Shown piece by piece: positions 43,090-52,796 of a stretch of DNA of 64,000 nucleotides. Origin of the DNA: a bacterium HR40 (GTDB lineage Bacteria; Pseudomonadota; Alphaproteobacteria; Geminicoccales; Geminicoccaceae); the NCBI GenBank assembly GCA_002898275.1, contig BEIQ01000004.1, forward strand, positions 124,001 to 188,000, written 5' to 3'. Each line of letters begins with the position of its first letter. Position 1 is the first letter of the stretch. The translations under genes were made by a program, and so were the position numbers. The notes under the pieces are model-generated. The model was given only the letters and a program-made list of their open reading frames with translations, did no database searches and was not told where the DNA came from.

Positions 43090-44580
43090 ATGCCCGTGAC
43101 CCGGATCGAGATCGTCCGAGGGGAACTGCCCGCCGACGGCAATCTCGTCGTCTTCGTCGACCGAAACGGCAGGCCCAGCGACGCGTTCCGCGCGCTCGAC
43201 GAGCGGAGCTCGGGCCTCTTGGCTCGCGCCTTCGCCAGCCTGGGCAAACCCTCCCATGGCCGGGTGCTGGAGCTGCCTCTTCCCGCCGGCTTGAGCTACG
43301 AACGCCTGTTCCTCGCGGTGCTCGGGCGAGACGGACCGCTGCGCCCGCTCGATCTCGAGGAGGCGGGGGCCAAGATCGCCGACCGGCTGCAGGCAGCTCG
43401 GGTGGCCGACGCAGCCGTGGCGTCCCCGCAGGGGCTCGATCTCGGCCTCGATCTGGCCGACGTCGTGCGCGCGTTGGCAACCGGCGTGCGGCTGCGCAGC
43501 TGGCGCTTCCTCAAATACCGCAAGCCCGACGAGGAGGAGGAGGGCAGGCCGCTCGAATGCGTCCGCTTCCTCGCCGCGGGCGGGGCAGATCTGGCAGCCG
43601 AGGTCACCGCCTGCACCGATGCGGTGAACTTCGCCCGCGAGCTCGTGAGCGAGCCGGCCAATGTCCTCTCGCCCGAAGCCTTCGCGCGCCGCTGCGAGGA
43701 GCTCCGCGAGTTCGGCATCGAGGTCGAGATCTTCGACCGCGCGGCGCTCGAGCGGCTCGGCATGGGAGCCTTGCTCGCCGTTGGCCAGGGAAGCGCGCGG
43801 CCGCCCTTCATGGTGGTGATGCGGTGGAAGGGTGCGGAGAGCGGAGCTCCTCTCGCACTGATCGGCAAGGGCGTGTGCTTCGACAGCGGCGGGATTTCCA
43901 TCAAGCCCGCCCAGGGCATGGAGCAGATGAAGTGGGACATGGCCGGGGCGGCGGCGGTGGTGGGCGCGATGCGCGCCCTCGCGGTGCGCAACGCACGTGC
44001 CGACGTCGTGGGTGCCATCGGTCTCGTCGAGAACATGCCCTCCGGTAGCGCCCAGCGTCCTGGCGATGTGGTGCGCACCTATGCCGGCAAGACGGTCGAG
44101 GTGATCAACACCGACGCCGAGGGCAGGCTCGTGCTCGCCGATGTCATCGCCTATGTGTGCGAGCGCTTCGCGCCAAAGGCGGTGGTGGACCTCGCCACCC
44201 TGACCGGCGCGATCATCGTTGCCTTGGGACACGAGAAGGCGGGGCTGTTCGCCAACGACGACGGCCTTGCTGCCGATCTCATGGCAGCCGGCGAGGATGT
44301 CGGCGAGCCGCTGTGGCGCATGCCGCTCGGCAAGGAGTACGAGAAACAGATCCGCTCCGAGATCGCCGACCTCAAGAATGTCGGCCGCGGTCGCGAGGGT
44401 GGGGCGATCGCCGGGGCAGTCTTCGTGCAGCAGTTCGTCGGCGAGCGGCCGTGGGCGCATCTCGACATCGCCGGCGTCGCCTGGGCGGAGCGCGACCGCC
44501 TGCTCGTGCGCAAGGGCGCAACCGGCTTTGGCGTGCGCCTGCTCGACCGGCTGGTGGCCCGCCGCTTCGAGGAAGGATGA
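43090..44580 (+). CDS. pepA: Leucyl aminopeptidase (M17)
   Basis: 496 residues. N-terminal macro-like domain (about 1-160), then the catalytic M17 domain with IGKGVCFDSGGISIKP (Lys and Asp metal ligands), KWDMAGAAAV, the family signature NTDAEGRLVLADV, and LTGAIIVALG. It removes N-terminal residues with two metal ions. The protein continues into holC with a 7-base gap, an association seen in many proteobacteria. Confidence 0.95.
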   Translation: MPVTRIEIVRGELPADGNLVVFVDRNGRPSDAFRALDERSSGLLARAFASLGKPSHGRVLELPLPAGLSYERLFLAVLGRDGPLRPLDLEEAGAKIADRLQAARVADAAVASPQGLDLGLDLADVVRALATGVRLRSWRFLKYRKPDEEEEGRPLECVRFLAAGGADLAAEVTACTDAVNFARELVSEPANVLSPEAFARRCEELREFGIEVEIFDRAALERLGMGALLAVGQGSARPPFMVVMRWKGAESGAPLALIGKGVCFDSGGISIKPAQGMEQMKWDMAGAAAVVGAMRALAVRNARADVVGAIGLVENMPSGSAQRPGDVVRTYAGKTVEVINTDAEGRLVLADVIAYVCERFAPKAVVDLATLTGAIIVALGHEKAGLFANDDGLAADLMAAGEDVGEPLWRMPLGKEYEKQIRSEIADLKNVGRGREGGAIAGAVFVQQFVGERPWAHLDIAGVAWAERDRLLVRKGATGFGVRLLDRLVARRFEEG

Positions 44581-44587
44581 GACGCGA

Positions 44588-45037
44588 GTGGTGGAGATCG
44601 GCTTCTATCACCTCACCCGCAGCCGCATCGAGGACGCCCTGCCGCGGCTGCTCGAGAAGGCGCTTTCCCTGGGACACCGAATGGTGGTGCGGGTCGCCGA
44701 CGCCGAGCGCCTCGAGAGCCTGAACCGACATCTCTGGACCTACGACCCCCACGGTTTCCTGCCGCATGGCGTTCGCGCCGACGGTTTTCCGGAGCGACAA
44801 CCGGTGTTTCTCTCGACCGAGATCGAGAACCCTAATCGCGCCGATGTCCTGGTCCTGGTGGGAGAGACCGGAGTCCCGGAGATCGAGGGCTTCGCCCGCG
44901 TGGTCGACCTCTTCGATGGCGACGATCGCGAAGCGGTGGAGGCGGCGCGCGCCCGCTGGCGCGCGTGGCAGCGGGCCGGCCATGCGCTCGCTTACTATCA
45001 ACAAGAGGATTCGGGCGCTTGGCGACGGGCGCGCTGA
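44588..45037 (+). CDS. holC: DNA polymerase III chi subunit
   Basis: 149 residues from GTG 44588 (read MVEIGFYHL); GTG 44591 is one codon later, and AAGGA lies about 10 bases upstream. Conserved blocks: FYHLTRSRIEDALPRLLEKAL, DPHGFLPHG and LVGE. Chi bridges the clamp loader and SSB. Following pepA directly fits the usual pepA-holC order. Confidence 0.88.
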   Translation: MVEIGFYHLTRSRIEDALPRLLEKALSLGHRMVVRVADAERLESLNRHLWTYDPHGFLPHGVRADGFPERQPVFLSTEIENPNRADVLVLVGETGVPEIEGFARVVDLFDGDDREAVEAARARWRAWQRAGHALAYYQQEDSGAWRRAR

Positions 45038-45112
45038 TCCGCCGCGTGGCCGGCGGACGCCCGCGGGCTAAGAGGCCGGCCGCAAGCCCATGGTCCTTGC
45101 ACGGAGCCACAG

Positions 45113-45535
45113 ATGCCCACGGAACGTACCCTTTCCATCATCAAACCCGATGCCACGCGCCGCAATCTGACGGGAGCGATCAACGCCCGAATCGAGCAAG
45201 CGGGGCTGCGGATCGTCGCCCAGAAGCGGCTGTGGCTCACCCGTGCGCAGGCCGAAGCCTTCTATGCCGTGCACCGCGAACGACCGTTCTTCGATTCCCT
45301 CTGCCGGTTCATGAGCTCGGGGCCAGTGGTGGTCCAGGTGCTCGAGGGGGAGAACGCCATCGAGACCTACCGCCAGGTCATGGGGGCTACCGATCCAGCG
45401 AAGGCGGCACCCGGGACCATCCGTCGAGACTTCGCCGAGAACATCGAGGCCAACTCGGTGCACGGTTCGGATTCGCCCGCGACGGCGGCGCGCGAGATCG
45501 CCTTTTTCTTCGCCGAGATCGAGATCGTCGGCTGA
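45113..45535 (+). CDS. ndk: Nucleoside diphosphate kinase
   Basis: 140 residues. [13 protein letters not shown] at the start, [26 protein letters not shown], and the phospho-accepting His in NSVHGSDS. It balances NTP and dNTP pools. A 75-base gap follows holC; a hairpin lies right after its stop. Confidence 0.97.
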   Translation: MPTERTLSIIKPDATRRNLTGAINARIEQAGLRIVAQKRLWLTRAQAEAFYAVHRERPFFDSLCRFMSSGPVVVQVLEGENAIETYRQVMGATDPAKAAPGTIRRDFAENIEANSVHGSDSPATAAREIAFFFAEIEIVG

Positions 45536-45541
45536 GCTGCG

Positions 45542-45567
45542 CGCCCCTCAGCGCAGCCTGAGGGGCG
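45542..45567. terminator. Hairpin between ndk and sppA
   Basis: CGCCCCTCA-GCGCAGCC-TGAGGGGCG: 9-base-pair perfect stem, 8-base loop, between two convergent genes and overlapping the sppA stop. No T-tract follows on either strand, so termination efficiency is uncertain. Confidence 0.5.
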
Positions 45568-47287
45568 GGGCGATGGCGAGGAATTCGGCAGGGGGCGCGG
45601 CGCGCTCGAGCCGCGCCTCCCCGAGCCAGGGGAGCCGGCGCAACAGCCGTGCGAGGCTGCGCAGGTCGAGCGCATCCCTGGGATAGCGGCCGAATTGGAC
45701 GGGAGTGCCGGCAGGTCGGCGCAAGAGCTCGGGGAAGATCTGGCGCGCCAGGAGCACCCCTCCGAGGGCGTCGACGAGACCCAGAGCCAGCGCCTCTTCG
45801 CCCACGTGCACCCGGCCGCCAGCCATCGTGCGGACCCGCTCGGGGGGAAGCTCGCGGCGTGTCGCGACGTGCGCGAGGAAAAGCTGGTAGAGCCCGTCGA
45901 CCATCGCCTCGATGCGCGCCCGTTCCTCGGGTTCCCAGGGGCGGTGCAGGGAGGCGAGCCCGGCATGTCGACCGCGCGCGAACCGTGCCCAGTGGACATC
46001 GAGCTCCTGCCAGAGGCGTGCCAGTACGGGCTTGCCGGCGATCACCCCGATCGAGCCCGTGAGCGTGCCAGGGAGGGCGAGGATGCGATCGGCCGCCGCC
46101 GCGATCCAGTAGCCACCGGAGGCAGCCGTGTTCTCCATCGACACCACCACCGGCTTGCCGACCGCGCGCAGCCGTTCGATCGCCCGGGCTATGGCGGCGG
46201 CGGCAGTGGGCGCGCCGCCCGGAGAGTCGAGCCGGAGCAGCAACGCATCGACTTCCTCGTCATCGGCTGCCTGGTCGAGCAGGTCGACGAGCTCGTCGGC
46301 GTCGATGCCTTCCCCGCCGTCGAGGACGAAGCCCACCGGGCCAGTGGCACGGACGACGGCGACCCGGATGGTCCCGGCAGTCGGTTCCTTCGGTTGCGTC
46401 CAGGCAGCGAAGCGGGCGAGCGGCCACAGCTCGGCATCCCCGCCGGCGCGCGCCTTCGCCTCCGTCTCGACTTCGTCGAGATGGCCAAGGTCGTCCACGA
46501 GCCCGTGAGCGAGCGCCTCCTGCGCCGTCCACGGGCCGCCGTCGACCAGGCTCCGCAGGGCCGCCGGAGCGAGGTTGCGGCTCTGGGCCATGGCCACGAG
46601 CCACTGCTGTTCGACTCGCTCGAGCAGTCGGTCCAGCGTCTCGACCTGGGCGGGGCTGGGCTGGCGAGCGACGAACGTTTCGAACGCCGTCTTGTATTCC
46701 TCGCGCTGGACGATCTCCCCCTCGACTCCGAGACGCTCGAGGAGCCCGCCGAGATAGGGGATCTCGAGGGCCAGTCCGGTGAGCCCCAGGGTACCTTCGG
46801 GCTGCAACACGATGCGGTCGAAGGCGGTCGCGAGGAAATAGCCCTCGTTGCCGGGACCGAGGCCGCCGAAGGAATCGGCGTGGACGAAGGCGAAGCGGCC
46901 GCTCGCCCGAAACCGCAGTATGGCATCGCGCAACTCTTGGGCGGCAGCGAATCCGTGGGACGTGGCATCGATGCGGGCGACCACACCCCGCACGCGCGGA
47001 TCCCGCGCTGCCGCATCGAGGGCGAGCAGGGTGTCGGTGAGATCGAGGGGCGGTTCCGGCTCGAACAGCGTCCACGGCGCGATCTGGCTGCGATCGGCGA
47101 GGCTGCCGCGGAGATCGAGGGTCAGCACCAAGCGCTCCGGGACGGCGTAGGATCGTTCCGCGATTCGCTGCCAGAGGCTCCATCCGGCGAGGCTGGCGAG
47201 CAGGAGCAGAGCCAGTGTGGTGGCACCGACGACGGCCAAAAAGCCGATGACAAGACGCGCGAGCCGACGCAGCACGGGACGGATCAA
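45548..47287 (-). CDS. sppA: Signal peptide peptidase SppA, 67K type
   Basis: About 579 residues from TTG 47287, which overlaps the rlmN stop as TTGA; GTG 47275 is the alternative, and no in-frame ATG precedes the N-terminal membrane anchor (LVIGFLAVVGATTLALLLLA). The two S49 domains are present: the catalytic Lys probably in EEYKTAFE in the N-terminal half, the nucleophile Ser in ENTAASGGYWIAAAAD in the C-terminal half. It degrades cleaved signal peptides in the inner membrane. Confidence 0.88.
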   Translation of the reverse strand: MIRPVLRRLARLVIGFLAVVGATTLALLLLASLAGWSLWQRIAERSYAVPERLVLTLDLRGSLADRSQIAPWTLFEPEPPLDLTDTLLALDAAARDPRVRGVVARIDATSHGFAAAQELRDAILRFRASGRFAFVHADSFGGLGPGNEGYFLATAFDRIVLQPEGTLGLTGLALEIPYLGGLLERLGVEGEIVQREEYKTAFETFVARQPSPAQVETLDRLLERVEQQWLVAMAQSRNLAPAALRSLVDGGPWTAQEALAHGLVDDLGHLDEVETEAKARAGGDAELWPLARFAAWTQPKEPTAGTIRVAVVRATGPVGFVLDGGEGIDADELVDLLDQAADDEEVDALLLRLDSPGGAPTAAAAIARAIERLRAVGKPVVVSMENTAASGGYWIAAAADRILALPGTLTGSIGVIAGKPVLARLWQELDVHWARFARGRHAGLASLHRPWEPEERARIEAMVDGLYQLFLAHVATRRELPPERVRTMAGGRVHVGEEALALGLVDALGGVLLARQIFPELLRRPAGTPVQFGRYPRDALDLRSLARLLRRLPWLGEARLERAAPPAEFLAIAPPLRLR

Positions 47288-48396
47288 GCAGCGGCTGCGG
47301 CGGCAGTCCGCCGCCGGCGTTCCGCTTCGGTGCGCAGCTGGCCACAGGCAGCGAGAATGTCGCGGCCGCGCGGTGTCCGGATCGGCGCCGCAATCCCCCC
47401 CGCCTCGACGATCGCGGCAAAGGCGCGGATGCGATTGTTCGAAGAGCACTCGAAGGGCGCGCCCGGCCACGGATTGAACGGGATGAGGTTGACCTTGGCC
47501 GGGATGTCGTGCAGCAGCCGGACGAGCTCGCGAGCGTCGGCGTCGCTGTCATTGACGCCCCGGAGCATCACATACTCGAAGGTGATGCGGCGCCGGATGG
47601 GATAGCGCCGGCAGGCATCGAGCAGCGATGCGATGTTCCATTTCCGATTGAGGGGAACCAGCTGATCGCGCAGCTCGTCGCGCACGGCGTGCAGCGAAAT
47701 CGCCAGAGCGACAGGGAGATCGCGGCCGAGCTGGTCGATCTTCGGGACCACGCCCGAGGTCGACACTGTCACCCGCCGCTTGGAAAAGCCAAGACCGTCG
47801 GGGTCGACCATGACCCGGAGCGCGGCGAGCACATTGTCGTAGTTGAACAGCGGTTCGCCCATACCCATGAGGACCACGTTGGTGAGCCGACGTCCCGGCC
47901 GGGTCGCCGGCCATTCGCCAAGGCGGTCGCGGGCGACCAGGATTTGGGCCAGGATCTCGGCGGCCGACAGATTCCGCACGAGCGGCATGGTGCCGGTATG
48001 ACAGAACCGGCAGGAGAGGGTGCAGCCGACCTGGCTCGAGACGCACAACGCTCCCCGATCCTCTTCCGGGATGAAGACCGTTTCGACCTTTTGACCGTCT
48101 GCGAACTGCAGCAGCCATTTGCGCGTGCCGTCCGCCGAGCACTGTTCACAGACCACCGTCGGGCGCTCGAGCGTCAACCGACCGCCCAGAACCTCGCGAA
48201 GCGCCAGGGGCAAATCCGTCATCTCGGCAAGGTCGCGGGCACCGCGCACGTAGAGCCAGTGGCGGATCTGCGACGAACGCATGCGCAGCTGCCGCTCCGG
48301 CACACCCAGGGCGGCGAGTTCGCGTTCGAGGGCACTGGTCTCGAGGCCGACCGGCGAAATCTTGCCGGACGGCGTTTCAGGGTTTCTTGCAGGCAT
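47284..48396 (-). CDS. rlmN: 23S rRNA (adenine-2503-C2)-methyltransferase RlmN
   Basis: 370 residues from ATG 48396; ATG 48411 would add 5 residues. Radical-SAM cluster CTLSCRFCHTG, the methyl-carrying Cys in ILAACGQL near the C-terminus, and NVVLMGMGEPLFNYDNV. It methylates A2503 of 23S rRNA and A37 of some tRNAs. The start overlaps the 3' end of the ialB-like gene by 20 bases; the rlmN-ialB pairing is common in alphaproteobacteria. Confidence 0.94.
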   Translation of the reverse strand: MPARNPETPSGKISPVGLETSALERELAALGVPERQLRMRSSQIRHWLYVRGARDLAEMTDLPLALREVLGGRLTLERPTVVCEQCSADGTRKWLLQFADGQKVETVFIPEEDRGALCVSSQVGCTLSCRFCHTGTMPLVRNLSAAEILAQILVARDRLGEWPATRPGRRLTNVVLMGMGEPLFNYDNVLAALRVMVDPDGLGFSKRRVTVSTSGVVPKIDQLGRDLPVALAISLHAVRDELRDQLVPLNRKWNIASLLDACRRYPIRRRITFEYVMLRGVNDSDADARELVRLLHDIPAKVNLIPFNPWPGAPFECSSNNRIRAFAAIVEAGGIAAPIRTPRGRDILAACGQLRTEAERRRRTAAAAAA

Positions 48397-48958
48397 CGAG
48401 CATCGCGTCATAGGCGGCCGAGAAGCCTTGCAGCGAATAGGTATCGAGCGACCAAGTCCCGCGCTGCGAGGTTCCTCGTACCGTCATCTGGGATCCGCGC
48501 TTCATCGCGGCAATGAGCTGTTCGTCGGCCGTGGCGTCGCGGGCGTAGGCACTCTCGCCATGGGTGAAGAGCGAGAAACCGCGATCGTCGATCTTCACTT
48601 CCACCTCGCTCTTCTCCTTGAAGGCATAGCCGGCCTGGACGCTCACCTGGACGTTCGGTGGATCCATGGGAAAACGCGCCACCAGCACCGCCGCCGGCCC
48701 GCGCCGCGCGTAGTTGCCATCCTTCTTGATCGGTTCGCTCGCGATATAGCACACCTTGCCGTTGCCGTCCCGATAGGTGAAGAGGCTCCAGTCGCGGTAG
48801 CTCGCCACGTACGTCGGCTGCGCGCTGTCCTTCTTCTGCGGTTGCGGCTGTTGTTGCTGTGCCCATGCGGAGCCAAAAGCGAGGGCCAAAACGACCCCGC
48901 CCGCGCACGAAGAGATGCTCTTGATGCCGCGTCCCGTTCTGGTCGTCCGCATCCCCAT
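48377..48958 (-). CDS. Invasion-associated locus B (IalB) family protein
   Basis: 193 residues. Signal peptide 1-33 (LALAFGSAWA), then a Gln-rich linker and the IalB domain: WSLFTYRDGNGKVCYIASEP, a KxDGNYARRGPA block and a terminal Cys (LDACKKP) that could pair with the Cys in KVCYIAS. IalB in Bartonella affects erythrocyte entry, but the family is widespread in free-living alphaproteobacteria and its general function is unknown. Periplasmic or outer-membrane-associated. Confidence 0.85.
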   Translation of the reverse strand: MGMRTTRTGRGIKSISSCAGGVVLALAFGSAWAQQQQPQPQKKDSAQPTYVASYRDWSLFTYRDGNGKVCYIASEPIKKDGNYARRGPAAVLVARFPMDPPNVQVSVQAGYAFKEKSEVEVKIDDRGFSLFTHGESAYARDATADEQLIAAMKRGSQMTVRGTSQRGTWSLDTYSLQGFSAAYDAMLDACKKP

Positions 48959-49616
48959 CGCTCCAGCTCGTCCTCTAGGATAACCTCGCCCGCTGGGCCG
49001 ACAAAGGCGGCCCTAGGGCCGAAGCAGGCGCGCTCCGTCCGGCGGCTGCAGCGGAACCACCCGAGCTCGTCTGCGCGCAGCGGCCTTTGGGCGAACCGGC
49101 CGAGGCACACCATGCGGTCGGACACGACGAACGCCCCGGCGACGGCGCGATTGATACTCGAACGCGCCAGGATGCGCATCAGATGATCGCATCGAGCGCG
49201 CATCGCCGGCGACAGACGGCCGCGCTCCGGCCCGAGGACGGAGGCGACAGCGGGCGGATGGAAAAAGCTCGGGAGGGGCTGGTATCCGCGCTCGCCTCTG
49301 CTCCGATGAACCGGCAGCCGGGTGGGCAGCGCCACCGCCTCGGTCGAGGCATAGCCGGAGATCGACCGACGCCGTTGGGCGTGCGAGGGGTGGGAGCCAG
49401 CGCTGCGACAGCTGTCGCGAGCGTCCCCCGAAAACCGAAAGCTCGCTCCGGTGCTGGGTGCCGCGCGCACGAGATTGCCGAGGTCCGCCGGCTCGCTTAT
49501 GCGTTCTCTGCCCATCGCGAACAACCCTGGCATCTCGTTCGTCGCAGCCGGTCCGGGTTCGCCCCGGGTCGACCCACGGGTCGGGGCGCTCGTCGGCTGG
49601 ATAGAGGAGTCGATCC
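48959..49616. other. 658 bases without a convincing gene
   Basis: No protein recognised. On the minus strand a frame is open from 49782 to 48643, passing ATGs at 49533 and 49515; between about 49200 and 48970 its third positions are strongly G/C, as in genes here, but it runs 316 bases into ialB in another frame and matches no family I know. Plus-strand frames (from 49087 and 49451) are similarly unconvincing. It could be a decayed gene, a fast-evolving small gene, or regulatory DNA for the quinone oxidoreductase. Confidence 0.35.
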
Positions 49617-50588
49617 ATGCGCGCCATCCTCTGCCGCTCGTTCGACGGGATCGACGCCTTGGAGCTCGCCGAACTGCCGCTACCGCAACCGGCAGAGGGC
49701 GAGGTCCGCGTCCGCGTCCGGGCGGCCGGAGTGAACTTCGCCGACACTCTGGCGGTGGTCGGCCGCTACCAGGAGAAGCCACCGCTGCCCTTTGTCCCCG
49801 GCATGGAGCTCGCGGGCGAGGTGGACGCGCTCGGTCACGGGGTCGACGGGCTCGAAGTCGGCGATCGAGTGGTGGCCGTGGTCGACCACGGGGCTTTTGC
49901 CGAGTTCGCCCTCGCCCGCGCCCAGGATGTGGTGCGATTGCCGGACGGCGTCGACGACGCCACCGCTGCGGCCTTCCCGATCACCTACGGGACGGCCCTC
50001 GGTGCCCTGCGTTGGCGCGCCGCCTTGAAGGAGGGCGAAACCCTGCTGGTGCACGGTGCGGGCGGGGGCACCGGGCTCGCCGCGGTGGAATGCGGATGCC
50101 TGCTCGGAGCGCGGGTGATCGCCACCGCGCGCGGCGCCGACCGGCTTGTCCTCGCCCGCCGGCACGGTGCCGCGCATGTCCTCGATGCCGAGGATCCGGC
50201 TCTCGTCCACAAGATCCGCGAGCTCGCGCCGCGAGGTGTGGACGTCGCCTTCGACACCGTCGGCGGAGCGATGTTCGACGTGTCGCTCAAGACCATAGCA
50301 TGGGAAGGACGAATCCTCGTGATCGGTTTCGCCTCCGGTCAAGTCCCGCAGATCCCGGCGAACATCTTGTTGGTCAAGAACGCAGCGGCGATCGGCTTCT
50401 ATTGGGGGAGCTACCGTCGCCGAGCCCCTCGTCAGGTTCGACACGGGCTCGAGGAGATCTTGGATGGTATCGTCGCCGGCCGGTTGCATCCCGAAGTGTC
50501 GCAGGTCTACCCGCTCTCCAAAGTGCCGCAAGCGCTCTCCGATCTCACCGGGCGGCGCGCCCGTGGCAAGCTGGTGATCCGCACCTGA
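49617..50588 (+). CDS. Zinc-independent quinone oxidoreductase (NADPH:quinone reductase family)
   Basis: 323 residues; ribosome-binding site GAGGAG ahead of the ATG. MDR fold without zinc ligands: VRAAGVNFADTLAVVGRY, PFVPGMELAGEV, the NADPH loop VHGAGGGTGLAAVE, and a C-terminal ARGKLVIRT typical of QOR/Tdp4-type enzymes. It reduces quinones or acts on alpha,beta-unsaturated carbonyls; the physiological substrate is unknown. It converges on the DUF255 gene, with 3 bases between the stops. Confidence 0.9.
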   Translation: MRAILCRSFDGIDALELAELPLPQPAEGEVRVRVRAAGVNFADTLAVVGRYQEKPPLPFVPGMELAGEVDALGHGVDGLEVGDRVVAVVDHGAFAEFALARAQDVVRLPDGVDDATAAAFPITYGTALGALRWRAALKEGETLLVHGAGGGTGLAAVECGCLLGARVIATARGADRLVLARRHGAAHVLDAEDPALVHKIRELAPRGVDVAFDTVGGAMFDVSLKTIAWEGRILVIGFASGQVPQIPANILLVKNAAAIGFYWGSYRRRAPRQVRHGLEEILDGIVAGRLHPEVSQVYPLSKVPQALSDLTGRRARGKLVIRT

Positions 50589-50591
50589 GCC

Positions 50592-52616
50592 TCAGCTCGC
50601 CGAAGGGCGACTCTTCGCGAGCTGCCCGAGAAGGGCCGAGAGGGCGTCGGGGTCGAACACCGGCTCGAGGCAGGTGCGACCCAGGCAGACATAGGCGCAG
50701 CTCCGGCCGCCGCGCCCCGCCTTGCCGTGCGCGGGATGCTCGCTCGGAAGGGCGGTGCCGTCGGCGATCTGGAAGAGAACGTAGCCCGGCGGTGCGCTTT
50801 GCCCGGCTGCCGTCGATAGCGCTCCGGCCTGCGCATCTCCTCGGGATACCACCACGATCTGGAGCGGCTCGGTGGCGAAAAGGAAGCTCCTGAGCAGCCC
50901 GGCATGGGCAAAGGCTTGTCGGCGTGCCTCGCCGCCATAAGCGGAAAAGAGGCGCACCGCACGTTCCTCCCACAGCCTCTCGCCGGTCACCAGTCCTAGG
51001 CGCAGGAGGGCCTCGGCGAGGAGCGCGAGCGGCGAGGGGGTGGGGCCGTCGCGGGCGTTGCGCGCGGCGATCGGCAGCGCGCCGTCATCGCGAGCATGGC
51101 GGTAGCAGCCCGAGCCATCGGCGAAGAGCTCCTCGGCGACCTCCAGCCAGCCGCGCGAGCGGGCGAGATACGCGGGCTCGCCAGTGGCTTCGAACAGCAG
51201 GAGCGCGGCCCGGGCGAGGGCGGCATAATCGCCGAGCATGCCGGGAACTCCGGGCCGTCCGGCACGCCAGGAATGGAAAAGCCTGCTGTTGGGTGCGAGA
51301 TGGCGCACGACCCGCTCGAAGAGGTCGCGGGCCAGGGCGAGGAGCGCCGGGTCGGCCAGGCGACGGGAGGCCTCGACGAGGGCCGCGATGGCGAGCCCGT
51401 TCCAATCGGCGAGGACCTTGTCGTCGCGTGCCGGGGGCACTCTGGCGCTGCGGGCGCGCAGCAGGATCTCGCGCAGGCGAGCGAGGCGCTCTTCCTCGGC
51501 GGGCGACCGCAGGCCCGCTTCGTGCAGCCGGTTCAGCACGTTCCGGCCTTCGAAATTGCCGCGTCCGGTGACCCCGTAGGCGAGGGCGAACTCTTCCGCA
51601 TCCGCCCCGAGCAGCTCCTCGATCTGCTCGAGGGTCCAGAGGTAGTAGCGACCCTCCTCGCCCTCGCTGTCGGCATCGAGGCTCGAGGCCAAGCCGGCGT
51701 CCGCCATCATCTCGCGTTGCAGCCAGCCCACCGTCTCGCGCAGCCGCCGCGTGTACAGCGGGTCACCGGTGGCCGCCCCCGCCTCGGCCAGCAGGGCGAC
51801 GAGCTGGGCATTGTCGTAGAGCATCTTCTCGAAATGCGGCACGAGCCAGAAGGCATCGACGGCATAACGGGCAAAGCCGCCGCCGAGATGGTCGTAGATG
51901 CCGCCCTGACACATGCGGGCTAGGGTGTGGAGCACGCGCCGCTCGAGCAGCCGCTTGCCGTCCCTCCGGGCGACGAGCCACAGGAAGTCGAGGACAGGCG
52001 CCTGGGGGAATTTGGGAGCGCTGCCGATCCCGCCATGCACCGGGTCGAACTCCTCGGCGATCGTCGCCGCCGCCGCCCGGACGAAGTCGGGATCGAGCGC
52101 ACCGCCGGTCGGCGTCTCGAGTTGCCGCAAACCCTCGGACAGCGCACCGGCGCTTTTGCGGATGCGATCGCGGCTGTCGCGCCACAGTGCGGCGATCCGC
52201 TCCAGGACCTGGCGAAAGGACGGGCGACCCCAGCGCGGCTCGGGCGGGAAATAGGTGCCGCCCCAGAAGGCCTCGCCCTCGGGGGTGAGGAACATGGTGA
52301 GCGGCCAGCCCCCCTGTTCGCCCTGCAGGGCTAGGGCCTCCTGGTAGAGCGTGTCGATGTCGGGGCGTTCCTCTCGGTCGACCTTGATGGCGACGAAATG
52401 GCTGTTGATCAGCCGCCCGATCTCGGGATCGGCGAAGCTCTCGTGGGCCATCACGTGGCACCAGTGACAGGCCGCATAGCCTACCGACAGCAACACCGGC
52501 ACGTCGCGCCGGCGCGCCTCGGCGAAGGCCTCTTCGCCCCACTCCCACCAGTCGACGGGATTGTCGGCGTGTTGGAGGAGATAGGGGCTCGTGGCGGTAG
52601 CGAGACGGTTGGCCAC
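50592..52616 (-). CDS. Thioredoxin-domain protein, DUF255/YyaL (SSP411-like)
   Basis: 674 residues from GTG 52616 ([23 protein letters not shown]), with AAAGGG 8 bases upstream; the length matches the family. N-terminal thioredoxin-like domain with the redox motif CHWC in [18 protein letters not shown], then [13 protein letters not shown], and an (alpha/alpha)6 barrel with [28 protein letters not shown] and [11 protein letters not shown]. Function of YyaL proteins is not established; the barrel resembles N-acylglucosamine epimerases. The open frame continues far upstream to 54605, but that is antisense to ppiD. Confidence 0.9.
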   Translation of the reverse strand: MANRLATATSPYLLQHADNPVDWWEWGEEAFAEARRRDVPVLLSVGYAACHWCHVMAHESFADPEIGRLINSHFVAIKVDREERPDIDTLYQEALALQGEQGGWPLTMFLTPEGEAFWGGTYFPPEPRWGRPSFRQVLERIAALWRDSRDRIRKSAGALSEGLRQLETPTGGALDPDFVRAAAATIAEEFDPVHGGIGSAPKFPQAPVLDFLWLVARRDGKRLLERRVLHTLARMCQGGIYDHLGGGFARYAVDAFWLVPHFEKMLYDNAQLVALLAEAGAATGDPLYTRRLRETVGWLQREMMADAGLASSLDADSEGEEGRYYLWTLEQIEELLGADAEEFALAYGVTGRGNFEGRNVLNRLHEAGLRSPAEEERLARLREILLRARSARVPPARDDKVLADWNGLAIAALVEASRRLADPALLALARDLFERVVRHLAPNSRLFHSWRAGRPGVPGMLGDYAALARAALLLFEATGEPAYLARSRGWLEVAEELFADGSGCYRHARDDGALPIAARNARDGPTPSPLALLAEALLRLGLVTGERLWEERAVRLFSAYGGEARRQAFAHAGLLRSFLFATEPLQIVVVSRGDAQAGALSTAAGQSAPPGYVLFQIADGTALPSEHPAHGKAGRGGRSCAYVCLGRTCLEPVFDPDALSALLGQLAKSRPSAS

Positions 52617-52712
52617 GGCGATGCCCTTTCGAGGTGGAGCCCGCTTGGGCGAGTGCCCGAGCATGAGATACGCGTCTTTCGCGGCGAATCGAGCCAGCTG
52701 ACCGGGCCCGGC

Positions 52713-52741
52713 TTGCGACAGCGGATGCGGACGTCTAACTT
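52713..52741 (+). promoter_or_regulatory. Candidate promoter of ppiD-trpE
   Basis: TTGCGA (52713-52718), 17-base spacer, TAACTT (52736-52741), 55 bases before the ppiD ATG, in the 180-base divergent gap with the DUF255 gene. Both boxes are weak, but the spacing is ideal. Confidence 0.33.
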
Positions 52742-52796
52742 CGGGGCCGGGCGTTCCGCTCATGTTCCTCCCCCCAACGCAGGCGGTGCTTCCCTC

